From assembly GCA_028281765.1 (NCBI GenBank), contig JANQJF010000083.1, positions 62,001 through 126,000 of the forward strand: a DNA stretch of 64,000 bases, in the 5' to 3' direction. Below, piece by piece: positions 49,416 through 57,267 of the stretch. Each line of letters begins with the position of its first letter. Within the stretch, counting starts at the first letter, position 1. Source of the stretch: Planctomycetota bacterium (GTDB taxonomy: Bacteria > Planctomycetota > UBA1135 > UBA2386). Both the position numbers and the translations under genes were made by a program. The notes beneath the pieces were generated by a model. That model was not told the origin of the DNA and made no database searches. It worked only from the letters and a program-made list of their open reading frames with translations.

Positions 49416-50318
49416 TCAGGCGCTCCGGGTAACGATGCGCGAGGCAAGATCTTGCAGCAGCCCCTGGTCGACGTCCAGTGTGGAACGTTCCCCACCGGCA
49501 CAGATCGCCCCGGCGAGGGCCGCAGCCTCGTCAGCTAAGGCCTGGGCCTGCGCACGGGCCTCCTCAAGGCCCAGAATCGCGGGATAGGTCAGTTTCCGAC
49601 GCTCCTCGTCGGAACCCGGAGGCTTGCCGATCTGCTCGGCCGTGCCGGTCACGTCGAGGACGTCATCCGCGATCTGGAACGCCCGTCCGATCTTCTCTCC
49701 ATACTGTCGGAGGGAGGACAGATTGCCCCCGGCGCCGCCGGCCAGCGCCCCGACCTCGAGGCTCGCGGTGATCAAGGCTCCGGTCTTGTGGTCGTGGATC
49801 CAGCGCAGTTCTTCGAAGGATCCGGGATCCTCGCGTCCCTCGGCCGCCAGATCGGCAGCCTGCCCCCCGACCATTCCCAGGGATCCGGCAGCCCGCCCCA
49901 GACAGCGCACCGCCGCGGCCCCGCCCTCCGCGACGACCTCGAACGCGAGCGTCAGGAGCGCATCTCCGGCCAGGACCGCGACGGCGTCTCCGAAGACCTT
50001 GTGGCAGGTCGGCCGCCCACGACGCAGGTCGTCGTCGTCCATGCAGGGCAGGTCGTCGTGGACCAAGCTGTAGGTGTGCAGCAGCTCCAGCGCGGCACCG
50101 GGACGCACCGCCGCCTCGACGTCACCTCCGGTGACGCGTGCGCCGATCAGGGCCAGCATCGGCCGCAACCGCTTGCCGCCGGGAAAGAGCGCGTGCCGCA
50201 TCGCGGCGTGCAGCTCGCCGGGCCGCGCGTCGGACGCCGGAACGATTTCCTCGAGGGCCCCCTCGATGCGGGGCGCCCACTCGGTCGCGAAGTCGGCGAA
50301 AGTGGCGGCTACGGTCAT
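49416..50318 (-). CDS. ispA: Short-chain polyprenyl diphosphate synthase (farnesyl/geranyl type)
   Basis: Builds C10-C20 prenyl diphosphates from IPP and DMAPP. 300 residues. Seen: the GGKRLRPML segment near residues 48-56, the first Asp-rich motif DDLPCMDDDD (88-97) with RRGRPTCHK after it, the KTG motif near 180, and the second Asp-rich motif DDVLDVTG near residue 215. The spacing of the first motif (DDxxxxD) and the lack of bulky residues before it fit bacterial FPP or GGPP synthases. It overlaps no gene; dxs follows after four bases. A TTGACT -35-like hexamer lies about 30 bases upstream with a poor -10, so the leader is probably very short. The chain length is not certain. Confidence 0.93.
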   Translation of the reverse strand: MTVAATFADFATEWAPRIEGALEEIVPASDARPGELHAAMRHALFPGGKRLRPMLALIGARVTGGDVEAAVRPGAALELLHTYSLVHDDLPCMDDDDLRRGRPTCHKVFGDAVAVLAGDALLTLAFEVVAEGGAAAVRCLGRAAGSLGMVGGQAADLAAEGREDPGSFEELRWIHDHKTGALITASLEVGALAGGAGGNLSSLRQYGEKIGRAFQIADDVLDVTGTAEQIGKPPGSDEERRKLTYPAILGLEEARAQAQALADEAAALAGAICAGGERSTLDVDQGLLQDLASRIVTRSA

Positions 50319-50375
50319 CGCCTGATCCTCGGACCGGCCTCATCCAAGTCAACCGCGACCCCGGCGGAATTCGCC

Positions 50376-50407
50376 ACTCCCGCGGCACCATCGGCTTTGC
50401 CGGGAGT
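50376..50407. other. Bulged hairpin in the divergent ispA-kinase gap
   Basis: ACTCCC-(GC)-GGCA (50376-50387) can pair with TGCC-GGGAGT (50398-50407), a 10-bp stem with a 2-base bulge. It lies 58 bases upstream of the ispA start and 63 bases upstream of the kinase start and could act at either promoter. Confidence 0.3.
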
Positions 50408-50470
50408 TCCGCATCCTTTCCGACGAATCTGCAATACTCGAGCGTCCGAGCCGTAAACGCGACCAAGCCC

Positions 50471-51862
50471 GTGCCTTCCGAACCCGAGAATCCGGTCCCC
50501 GAACGCCCCATCAACTGGGAATCGTTCTACCGGGACTACCGGAAACCGGGCTATGTCACGGGGTACGAGATCCAGACCCAGCTCGGCTCCGGCGCCTTCG
50601 GCATCGTGTTCAAGGCGACGAAGGAGTCGATCGGCAAGCCCTACGCGATCAAGTTCCTGAAGGTCGACGACGTCGAGGTCCGCCAGGCAGTCGTCCGTGA
50701 GCTCGACGCCGTGCGCTACTTCGCCCAGGTCGACCACCCGAACCTCGTGTCGATCGAAGACCTCGGCGAGGTCGACGGCATCCCCTACATCGTCATGGCG
50801 TTCGCCGGCGACGACACGCTGCGCAAGCGCATGGACTCCGGCGAACTCGATCGCGAAAGCGCGCTCCACGTGTTCGACCAGGTCTGCCGCGGCGTGCAGG
50901 CCCTGCACGAGCACTCGCTCGTGCACTTCGACATCAAACCCGCGAACGTCTACCTCAAGGGTGACATTGCCCGCATCGGCGACTACGGGCTTTCCAAGCT
51001 CGTCACGGACTCGCGCAACTCACTGTCGATGGGGCGAGGCACGCCGTACTACATGGCGCCGGAGCTTCTGCGTCGCAAGGGCGACGCGCGCAGCGACATC
51101 TACGCACTCGGTGTGCTGCTCTACGAACTGCTGTGCGGCGAACCGCCGTTCACGGGAGATTCGGAGTGGGAGGTGCTGCGCAAGCACGAGGAGCAGGAGC
51201 CGACGTTCCCGGCCGGACTCGGCGAGACCGAGCGCGCCGTGATCTTGCGCGCGATGGAGAAGGAGCCCGACGCGCGGTTCGAATCGGTGGCGGACATGAT
51301 CGCCGCGATGCACGGCGAGTCGGTGTCCGCCACGCCTCGCGCGAAGGGCCCGTTCCGTCAGGACGAGCCGCGCACCGCCGCTGCCGACTCCACCCCCCGC
51401 CCATTCCGTGATCGCCCGCGCACCCGCATGCCGAGCCGACGCAGCGCCGCAGGCCTGCTGGGATTCGTCGGCTGCGGCGGGTTCTTGATGCTCTTCCTGA
51501 TGACCGCGTTCTGGTCCCTCCGGAGCGAGCGCAGCATCGCGATGAGCGGCATGACGACACCGGACACACCCGCCATCGAGACCTACGCGTTCGAGTCGGT
51601 CAGCTCCCCGGGCATCCCGTCGGAGAAGAAGCTCCTGCGACTCACCGAGCTCCTGAGCCCACGCCTGCACGCCCGCACGCTGGCGGTGGTCAAGCAGATC
51701 CCGAGCGGTTATCCGGACGACAACCTCTTTGCGACCTACTTCGCGAGGCACGCCGGCCCCCTGCTCCACGTCTTGATCCGCGAGCTGGACGACATCGGCA
51801 CGGTGGAAGCGATGACCTGGTCGTCGCTGCTGCAGGAGAAGAGCCGCAAGCTCGGGCGCTGA
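50471..51862 (+). CDS. Membrane Ser/Thr protein kinase with altered catalytic motifs
   Basis: 463 residues from a GTG at 50471. Kinase domain about 33-285: LGSGAFGIVFKA glycine loop, K61 in YAIKFLK, catalytic loop HFDIKPAN (152-159) in which the arginine of HRD is phenylalanine, and DYG (171-173) in place of DFG, then GTPYYMAPELL. The lysine, catalytic aspartate, asparagine and metal aspartate are kept, so activity is likely; loss of the HRD arginine suggests no need for activation-loop phosphorylation. A Pro/Arg-rich linker and one membrane segment near 325-350 follow, then about 110 extracytoplasmic residues without a known sensor fold. The start is chosen because residues upstream are not protein-like; a TTG further up is the alternative. 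Convergent with the small 175-aa gene. Confidence 0.87.
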   Translation: MPSEPENPVPERPINWESFYRDYRKPGYVTGYEIQTQLGSGAFGIVFKATKESIGKPYAIKFLKVDDVEVRQAVVRELDAVRYFAQVDHPNLVSIEDLGEVDGIPYIVMAFAGDDTLRKRMDSGELDRESALHVFDQVCRGVQALHEHSLVHFDIKPANVYLKGDIARIGDYGLSKLVTDSRNSLSMGRGTPYYMAPELLRRKGDARSDIYALGVLLYELLCGEPPFTGDSEWEVLRKHEEQEPTFPAGLGETERAVILRAMEKEPDARFESVADMIAAMHGESVSATPRAKGPFRQDEPRTAAADSTPRPFRDRPRTRMPSRRSAAGLLGFVGCGGFLMLFLMTAFWSLRSERSIAMSGMTTPDTPAIETYAFESVSSPGIPSEKKLLRLTELLSPRLHARTLAVVKQIPSGYPDDNLFATYFARHAGPLLHVLIRELDDIGTVEAMTWSSLLQEKSRKLGR

Positions 51863-51877
51863 TCCGCGGACGCGGAC

Positions 51878-52405
51878 TCAGCGCAGCAACTCGATCGCCC
51901 ACCCGCCGGCGAGCTCCCGACCGTTCTCGCCCGGCGCGAGCGCGCGACTCCACTTGCCGTCGAGCCGTCCGACGCCCGAGACCGCGTCGAACGAGAACGC
52001 CTGCAGCGCGCGACCCGCGACGTCGGACGTGCCGAGCGTGAACACGAGCACGGCACGGGAGCCATCGCCCGCGCCCGCGACGAACCGCAGCGCGCTCACG
52101 TCACCGACGAACGATCCCTGCTCGTGGAGCTTCATGCCATCGAGTCGCTCGCCCCCGAGGTCGCGCACGCGCTGTTCGACCTCTCCGAGGAACCGCTCGG
52201 TGATTTCGCGCCGCAAGCGCGGCAGGTCGCCCTTGCGTCCGGCTTGATCGACCGAGACGAGCACGTCGTAGAGATGGGCGTACTCGGGCGAGTCCTGTTC
52301 GATCCGCGCCGGGAACAGTCGCGGTGTCGGCGTCGAGAATCCGTACGCGATCAGCCCCACACCCAGGACGGCCAGCGCCGCGAGTCCCACCGAGCTCACG
52401 CGCAT
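51878..52405 (-). CDS. Small membrane-anchored protein, unknown function
   Basis: 175 residues from the ATG at 52405, which overlaps the TGA of the 1217-aa lipoprotein gene as TGATG, so it is translationally coupled. An N-terminal hydrophobic segment (VGLAALAVLGVGLIAYGFS) is an anchor or signal peptide. The rest contains a charged helical part (LPRLRREITERFLGEVEQRV) and a beta-rich C-terminal part (SRAVLVFTLGTSDVAGRALQ). It resembles small periplasmic proteins with an SnoaL- or cystatin-like fold, but this is not certain. The long frame extending upstream is the out-of-frame shadow of the lipoprotein gene. Confidence 0.7.
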   Translation of the reverse strand: MRVSSVGLAALAVLGVGLIAYGFSTPTPRLFPARIEQDSPEYAHLYDVLVSVDQAGRKGDLPRLRREITERFLGEVEQRVRDLGGERLDGMKLHEQGSFVGDVSALRFVAGAGDGSRAVLVFTLGTSDVAGRALQAFSFDAVSGVGRLDGKWSRALAPGENGRELAGGWAIELLR

Positions 52406-55400
52406 CAGTATCGCAACCTCAGCAAGCCCGGAGCAAAGCGAACGATCACGCCGGCACCGCGCGCGGCGTCTGCCGCCACGCCGCTCTGGTGTTGGAACGT
52501 GTTCTCCGGAATCTGGACCGCGCGTTCCCCCACGACGTCGGTGGGTTCTCCGCCGGCGAACCACGCCGTGTACATCGTGCCGTCGGGATCCTCCGGACGC
52601 CGCGTCGTGAAGACCTCGAGCACCCGCGTCGCGGGGTCGTACGCGCACCGCTTGACGATCGCGCGCGTACGCACGAGGCGCGGCGTCGCGGCGCGGCCAT
52701 CGCTGCCCGTCTCGACCGCGTAGCGACCCACAGCACAGGGCAACATCACACGCGACCCATCGAAGAACGACCACGGCTCCCCGTCGACGCGGACGAAGTC
52801 GAACTCCGCAGACAGCTCGACGGAAGGTGCGTCCAGCAGCGGACCGGTCTGGAGCACGTCGACGTCGAAGGTGCCATCGCGCGGGGCACCGATCGCGACG
52901 GAGTGCAGGGATCCGACTCCCGGCCGCACCGGGTGCCGCGCGGGATCCCACGCCGCGATCTCGACGCCGTGCCCGGGCACGTGATAGACGCGCAGCCACT
53001 GCGAGCCGTCGTCGAGCCCGGTCGGCTGCCCGCCGCGGAACATCCAACGTCCGCCCTCGCGCACCATGAACGGCGTACGCGCGGGGCTGTAGACACGCAG
53101 GAGACGAGGCCACGTGACGTCGAGTTCGGGCGGCAGGGACTTCTGCCCCTCCTGGCCGAGTCGCAGGACGGTCGCGTCGAGGTTCGCACGGCACAGCACC
53201 TGCAGCGCATCCAAGTCATCCGCGGAGTAGTCGCGCAAGAACACGAAGCCGACCGCAAGGACCTGATGCGGGCGCGGCGTCGCGATGAGCTCGAGACCAC
53301 CATCGACGAGTCCGAACCGGGCGCCTCGCGGCATCGCGAACGGCACGACGGCCAGGTCCGGCACTCCCGAAGTTTTCGACTCGAGCACGAACGGAGACCG
53401 CAATTTGCCGTTCGTTTCGCGCGCCCCGCTGAGCTCGCGGTGGTGCGGCAAATCGAACACGCGCGAAACCCGCGCGTTGCGCGACGCAGTGCGACACGTC
53501 GTGTGAAGCAAGAAGCCCGAGAGATCGGCGATCGACCGCCAGCGTCGTTCTTCGCTGAAGTAGCTGGACGACATGCTCTCGCAGATCTCCGCGCAGTGAC
53601 CCGCGCGCTCGCAAACACGCACCTGCACGGCACGATCCTCGACTCGACTGAGCTGGCACGCGGAGATCCCGACGACGCCGCCGTGCACGGCGTGCAGACT
53701 CAAGGTGTGCTCGCCGTCACTCGCCAGCGGAACGCGCACGCTTTCGTGCACGGAGCCCCGCCCGGTTTCGAACGGAATCAGCGCGAGCACCTCGCGATCG
53801 ACGCGCAGTTCGAGCAGGCCCGTGCCGTCCCGCGCGACGTGCGCGAGCTCGAGCGCGTACTCCCCGCGAACCGCCCGGAACGAGACCTCGACGCGCGACG
53901 GCCACGTCGGCGCGGCCTCGAACGCCAACGCCGCCGGGAACGACACGCCGCCGCGATCCGCGCCGCGAATCATCACCGTCGATCCGTAGCCGCCCGCGCT
54001 CCGGGGACGGGCCCCGATCAAGTCGACCTCCGCACTGCGAACGCTCTCGACCGACGGCCGGAACCCGCCGACCTTGGTCCGCATGAAACGCCCGCTGACC
54101 GCGGCGTCGAACGACGCCGTGCCCGTCGGATCGAACAGCACGGGTCCGCCGCTGCCGTGCATCCGTACGTGGTTGTTCTGCAAGAACGGCGTCTCGCACG
54201 GTAGCTCGCTCTCAGCGCCGAACCCGGACTGCACGCGCCCGAGCAGCCGCGCGCACGCCTCGCGATAGCCTCCGGTACCGGTCGCGGTCAGGCGCCCCGC
54301 GACCGCCGCCTTGAGCGGATCCATCGAGATCCCGTGGACGATCTCTTCGGTCTCCGGACCGAGCGTCGCGGGATTGTGGGCACGCCACCAGAACGCCGAT
54401 CCGGCGAGCGCGCGAGGTCGCGCGAAGTCAGCGAGCTGGGTCACGAGCCAGTCCGGATAGCTGCCGCCGCCGCGCTCGGCGGCCACGCCCCAGGCCGCGA
54501 CCGACGCCCGTCGCTCGCGCGCGTCGAGCACGCCGACCGAAAACCGTCTCGCCGGGAAGTACGGTCGCCAGTTCGCCGAGAGCCCCGCGGGTGGCGCCCC
54601 CGCCGGCCGCCCCCGATCCGCGTCGACCGCTGCCGCGAACGTGCGGACGTTTCGCGTGTCGGATCGATACCCGTGCGCGCCCGGGTGGAACGTGCGCAGG
54701 ATCGAAGCGGAGATTCCCTCGTCGTCCGCGAACCATCGGTGCACGCCGAGGCCGTCGATCGCCCCCACGCCAAGACGTCGCGCGTCCGCGAGCTCCCGCC
54801 CGAACCACTTGACCGCTTCGAGATAGTCACGATCCCCGATCGTGGTCCCGACGACCGGCGGTGGCTCCAACCAGCACTGCAGCCACATCCCGCGATGGTG
54901 TGCTTCTCGCGCGAGCAACGCGATCTGCTGGGTCGTCCAGCCGGGCCAGAAGTCGCCACCGCGCCACGTCGCCGGACGCGGGATCGGATCGCGATCCCCC
55001 CAGGCGAATGGATACCCGCTGCGCGAATCCGCGAGCTGCAGATCGACGAGCGTCGCACCGGCGCGGAACGAGGTCTCCAAGACGTCATCGTAGATCTGAC
55101 GCGGCGCGACCGGTGCACGGCCAGTGCGCTGGAAGTTGGTCGCGGCCCGCCACCCCCAGTGCGGCACGACCAAGGCCCCGGGGACAGCGCGCGTTTGCAG
55201 CGAAGGCAGCACGAACGGATCGCGCGCGTCGCGGCCGTCGCGGGGCTTGCCGACACAGAACGCGACCGAGCCGGGGTGCTCGCGTTCCCCGAGCAGCGCG
55301 CCCATCGCGTTGCGCAGGAACCGGCGCGCGTTCTCCGCGATGGCGGGCGCGGACCGCGATGGCTCGGGCACGAACCCGCAGGCGAGAACCTCCCCGCTGC

Positions 55401-56058
55401 CGTGCTTCCAGCTCACGATCACGGCCGCGTCGTCGTCCTCTATGGACGCGTCCCGAAGCGCACACGCGCGCGCCAACACCTGACCCGCGCGCGGCAGCCG
55501 ATCCTCCCACAGACAGAGCTGGGCAGACGCCCCTTCCCCGCCGCCGAAGAGGAACGCGTCCGGCCGCCGCGGGAACGGACGCATGTCTCGACTCAACCCA
55601 CGCGTGTCGTCCTGGACGCAGAATCCGAACTGAAAGAGACCGATGGCCGTGCGGTCGTCACGGCCCCAAGTCTCGTCGCCGAACCGACTCGGCGGCTCGG
55701 GCTCGAGGCCGAGTTCGTAGGCGAGCCGCGCCGCGAAGCCGAGCAGCAGGAGTCGCCCCCCGCCGCGCACGTATTCGGCGATCGCGAGTCGTGTGTCGTC
55801 GTCCAGATCCGCGATCGGCGCGCGCGGTCGATCGACGAGCACGACGACACAGTCCTGCTCGTTCCATGCGATCGCCTGCTGCGGCGTTGTCGGCGGCTCC
55901 TGCAGGTCCGCGTCGAACTCGGCGCGCAACAGATCGGCGATGCTCGCCGCGGCGGGATCGGCCTCGGTGAGCGCCGGTCGCGCACTCCGACACGACACCA
56001 ACGCAGCGACACTCGCTGCGAGGATCCACCACCGCACCGCCTGATTCCGGCCCGCCAT
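52405..56058 (-). CDS. Very large lipoprotein with putative glycoside-hydrolase-like TIM barrel
   Basis: 1217 residues. A signal peptide ends ALVSC with the cysteine near residue 23. Residues about 40-260 resemble a glutamine-amidotransferase-like or DUF4159-type fold (CVVVLVDRPRAPIADLDDDT then AEYVRGGGRLLLLGFAARLA). Residues about 300-600 look like a TIM barrel: LETSFRAGATLVDLQLADSR, LLAREAHHRGMWLQCWLEPP, RRLGVGAIDGLGVHRWFADD and SAFWWRAHNP. The rest is beta-rich with sandwich-like modules. An exported carbohydrate-active enzyme is plausible, but no catalytic pair can be confirmed. TAAATT lies 12 bases upstream of the ATG, giving a short leader. Coupled downstream to the 175-aa protein (TGATG). 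Confidence 0.7.
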   Translation of the reverse strand: MAGRNQAVRWWILAASVAALVSCRSARPALTEADPAAASIADLLRAEFDADLQEPPTTPQQAIAWNEQDCVVVLVDRPRAPIADLDDDTRLAIAEYVRGGGRLLLLGFAARLAYELGLEPEPPSRFGDETWGRDDRTAIGLFQFGFCVQDDTRGLSRDMRPFPRRPDAFLFGGGEGASAQLCLWEDRLPRAGQVLARACALRDASIEDDDAAVIVSWKHGSGEVLACGFVPEPSRSAPAIAENARRFLRNAMGALLGEREHPGSVAFCVGKPRDGRDARDPFVLPSLQTRAVPGALVVPHWGWRAATNFQRTGRAPVAPRQIYDDVLETSFRAGATLVDLQLADSRSGYPFAWGDRDPIPRPATWRGGDFWPGWTTQQIALLAREAHHRGMWLQCWLEPPPVVGTTIGDRDYLEAVKWFGRELADARRLGVGAIDGLGVHRWFADDEGISASILRTFHPGAHGYRSDTRNVRTFAAAVDADRGRPAGAPPAGLSANWRPYFPARRFSVGVLDARERRASVAAWGVAAERGGGSYPDWLVTQLADFARPRALAGSAFWWRAHNPATLGPETEEIVHGISMDPLKAAVAGRLTATGTGGYREACARLLGRVQSGFGAESELPCETPFLQNNHVRMHGSGGPVLFDPTGTASFDAAVSGRFMRTKVGGFRPSVESVRSAEVDLIGARPRSAGGYGSTVMIRGADRGGVSFPAALAFEAAPTWPSRVEVSFRAVRGEYALELAHVARDGTGLLELRVDREVLALIPFETGRGSVHESVRVPLASDGEHTLSLHAVHGGVVGISACQLSRVEDRAVQVRVCERAGHCAEICESMSSSYFSEERRWRSIADLSGFLLHTTCRTASRNARVSRVFDLPHHRELSGARETNGKLRSPFVLESKTSGVPDLAVVPFAMPRGARFGLVDGGLELIATPRPHQVLAVGFVFLRDYSADDLDALQVLCRANLDATVLRLGQEGQKSLPPELDVTWPRLLRVYSPARTPFMVREGGRWMFRGGQPTGLDDGSQWLRVYHVPGHGVEIAAWDPARHPVRPGVGSLHSVAIGAPRDGTFDVDVLQTGPLLDAPSVELSAEFDFVRVDGEPWSFFDGSRVMLPCAVGRYAVETGSDGRAATPRLVRTRAIVKRCAYDPATRVLEVFTTRRPEDPDGTMYTAWFAGGEPTDVVGERAVQIPENTFQHQSGVAADAARGAGVIVRFAPGLLRLRY

Positions 56059-56070
56059 CTCTGGCGACTC

Positions 56071-56076
56071 AATTTA
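56071..56076 (-). promoter_or_regulatory. Candidate -10 element (TAAATT) for the large lipoprotein gene
   Basis: Minus-strand TGCTAAATT has TAAATT (4 of 6) with a TGC extension, ending 12 bases before the ATG at 56058. Divergent from the trmB promoter. Confidence 0.35.
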
Positions 56077-56126
56077 GCAGGTCACGCCGCGACCAGCGAG
56101 ACTGTCCTTCGGACGCAACCCCGTCC

Positions 56127-56132
56127 TATGAT
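56127..56132 (+). promoter_or_regulatory. Candidate -10 element (TATGAT) for trmB
   Basis: TATGAT is 5 of 6 to consensus and is followed by CCCCGGCCC, then the ATG at 56142. The hexamer ends nine bases before the start codon, so the message is nearly leaderless. Same layout as the ltaE and MFS promoters. Confidence 0.5.
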
Positions 56133-56141
56133 CCCCGGCCC

Positions 56142-56852
56142 ATGTCTGCTGACCCCTCCCGACCACACCGCGCCCGCATGACCGTCGGCGGCAAGCTGTC
56201 GTTCCGCAAACGCGTGCAGCCGATCGCGGCCGACCTCGGCGCGCTGCCGCTGGTCGATCGGGGTGACGACCCACCCCCGCTCGACGAGCTCGTCCAGTCC
56301 GGCTTCGCGCGGGTCGAGATCGAGGTCGGCTCCGGCAAGGGAGCGTTCCTCGTCGCCGCGACCGAAGCGCGCCCGGACTCGTTCTGGGTCGGGATCGAAG
56401 CGGCGAACTCATACGCGGAGCTCGCGGCGACCCGCCTCGCGGAAGCCGACCGCAAGAACGGCGTCATGCTCGTCGACAACGCGGCGCTGTTCTTGCGCGA
56501 CCGGTGCGAGCCGGGCAGCGTGTCCCGCCTCCACGTCTACTACCCCGATCCCTGGCCGAAGCGCCGGCATCGGGGCCGGCGCTTCTTCTCCGCGGCGCCG
56601 CCTCCCGTGCTGCGCCGCGTCCTCAGCAACGACGGGGTGCTGTTCGTCGCCACTGACAATGCGCGCTACGCCGGAGAGATCGCGCGCGTCGTCGGCGCGA
56701 GCCCGCTGTTCGCCCGCGATCGTCAGCTCGAGGCCGAAGCCCTCGAACGACCCGGCGTGGCGTTCTCGCCGACGAACTTCGAGCGGAAGTACATCGCCGA
56801 GGGTCGCATCCTGCGTCGCTTCGCCTGGCGCGTCACCTCGGAACGGGCGTAG
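56142..56852 (+). CDS. trmB: tRNA (guanine-N7)-methyltransferase TrmB
   Basis: SAM-dependent enzyme that makes m7G46 in tRNA. 236 residues. Seen: the SAM motif VEIEVGSGKGAFLVA near residues 57-72, FWVGIEAANSYAE, the family signature VYYPDPWPKRRHRGRRFF near 128-145, LFVATDNARYA and the C-terminal TNFERKY. The basic N-terminal extension is a little longer than usual; an in-frame ATG 12 codons downstream (MTVGGKLSF) is an alternative start. The near-consensus TATGAT lies nine bases upstream of the first ATG, favouring a leaderless start at 56142. It converges on queD with a three-base gap. Confidence 0.95.
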   Translation: MSADPSRPHRARMTVGGKLSFRKRVQPIAADLGALPLVDRGDDPPPLDELVQSGFARVEIEVGSGKGAFLVAATEARPDSFWVGIEAANSYAELAATRLAEADRKNGVMLVDNAALFLRDRCEPGSVSRLHVYYPDPWPKRRHRGRRFFSAAPPPVLRRVLSNDGVLFVATDNARYAGEIARVVGASPLFARDRQLEAEALERPGVAFSPTNFERKYIAEGRILRRFAWRVTSERA

Positions 56853-56855
56853 CGC

Positions 56856-57215
56856 TCAGTCGAGGTAGATGGTCGCGCCGGTCGCCGGCGTCTCCTGCAC
56901 GGTCAACCGGTGCAGGCCGGGGAGTGCGGGCCGCAGCTTCTCGGCGAACCATCCGGCGATCACCTCGGCAGTCGAGTTCTCGAGCCCCGGCACTTCGTTC
57001 AGGAAGTGGTGGTCGAGCTGCTCGAGTAGCGGGTCCATGGCCTTCTGCAGGTCCGCGTAGTCGCACACCCACTGGAGCTCGGGATCGAGCGATCCGCGCA
57101 GATACAACGTGACGGTGTACGAATGCCCGTGGAGTCGCCCGCACGGATGCCCCTCGGGCACGTTGGGGAGCGAATGCGCCGCCTCGAATCGGAACTCGTG
57201 GAAGATCTCGATCAT
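56856..57215 (-). CDS. queD: 6-carboxy-5,6,7,8-tetrahydropterin synthase (QueD)
   Basis: Second enzyme of queuosine/7-deazaguanine synthesis; converts 7,8-dihydroneopterin triphosphate. 119 residues, the family length. Seen: the first zinc histidine in FEAAHSLP (H14), the catalytic cysteine and two more zinc histidines in HPCGRLHGHSY (C25, H29, H31), the LDHHFLNE motif near 67-74, STAEVIAGWF, and the acidic residue in TVQETPATGATIYL. All ligands of the zinc site and the catalytic cysteine are present. No other queuosine gene is next to it. It converges on trmB. A fold relative that makes pyruvoyl-tetrahydropterin is the alternative, but QueD is more common in bacteria. Confidence 0.95.
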   Translation of the reverse strand: MIEIFHEFRFEAAHSLPNVPEGHPCGRLHGHSYTVTLYLRGSLDPELQWVCDYADLQKAMDPLLEQLDHHFLNEVPGLENSTAEVIAGWFAEKLRPALPGLHRLTVQETPATGATIYLD

Positions 57216-57267
57216 CGACGCTGCCCACGATGCCGCGCACGCGCGGTGAGGTCCAGTGCCGTCGCCG

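Noticed and set aside
49412..49501. Extended dxs start at an upstream GTG
   Set aside because: It would overlap ispA by about 86 bases and adds residues unlike the family N-terminus; the TTG four bases after ispA is preferred.
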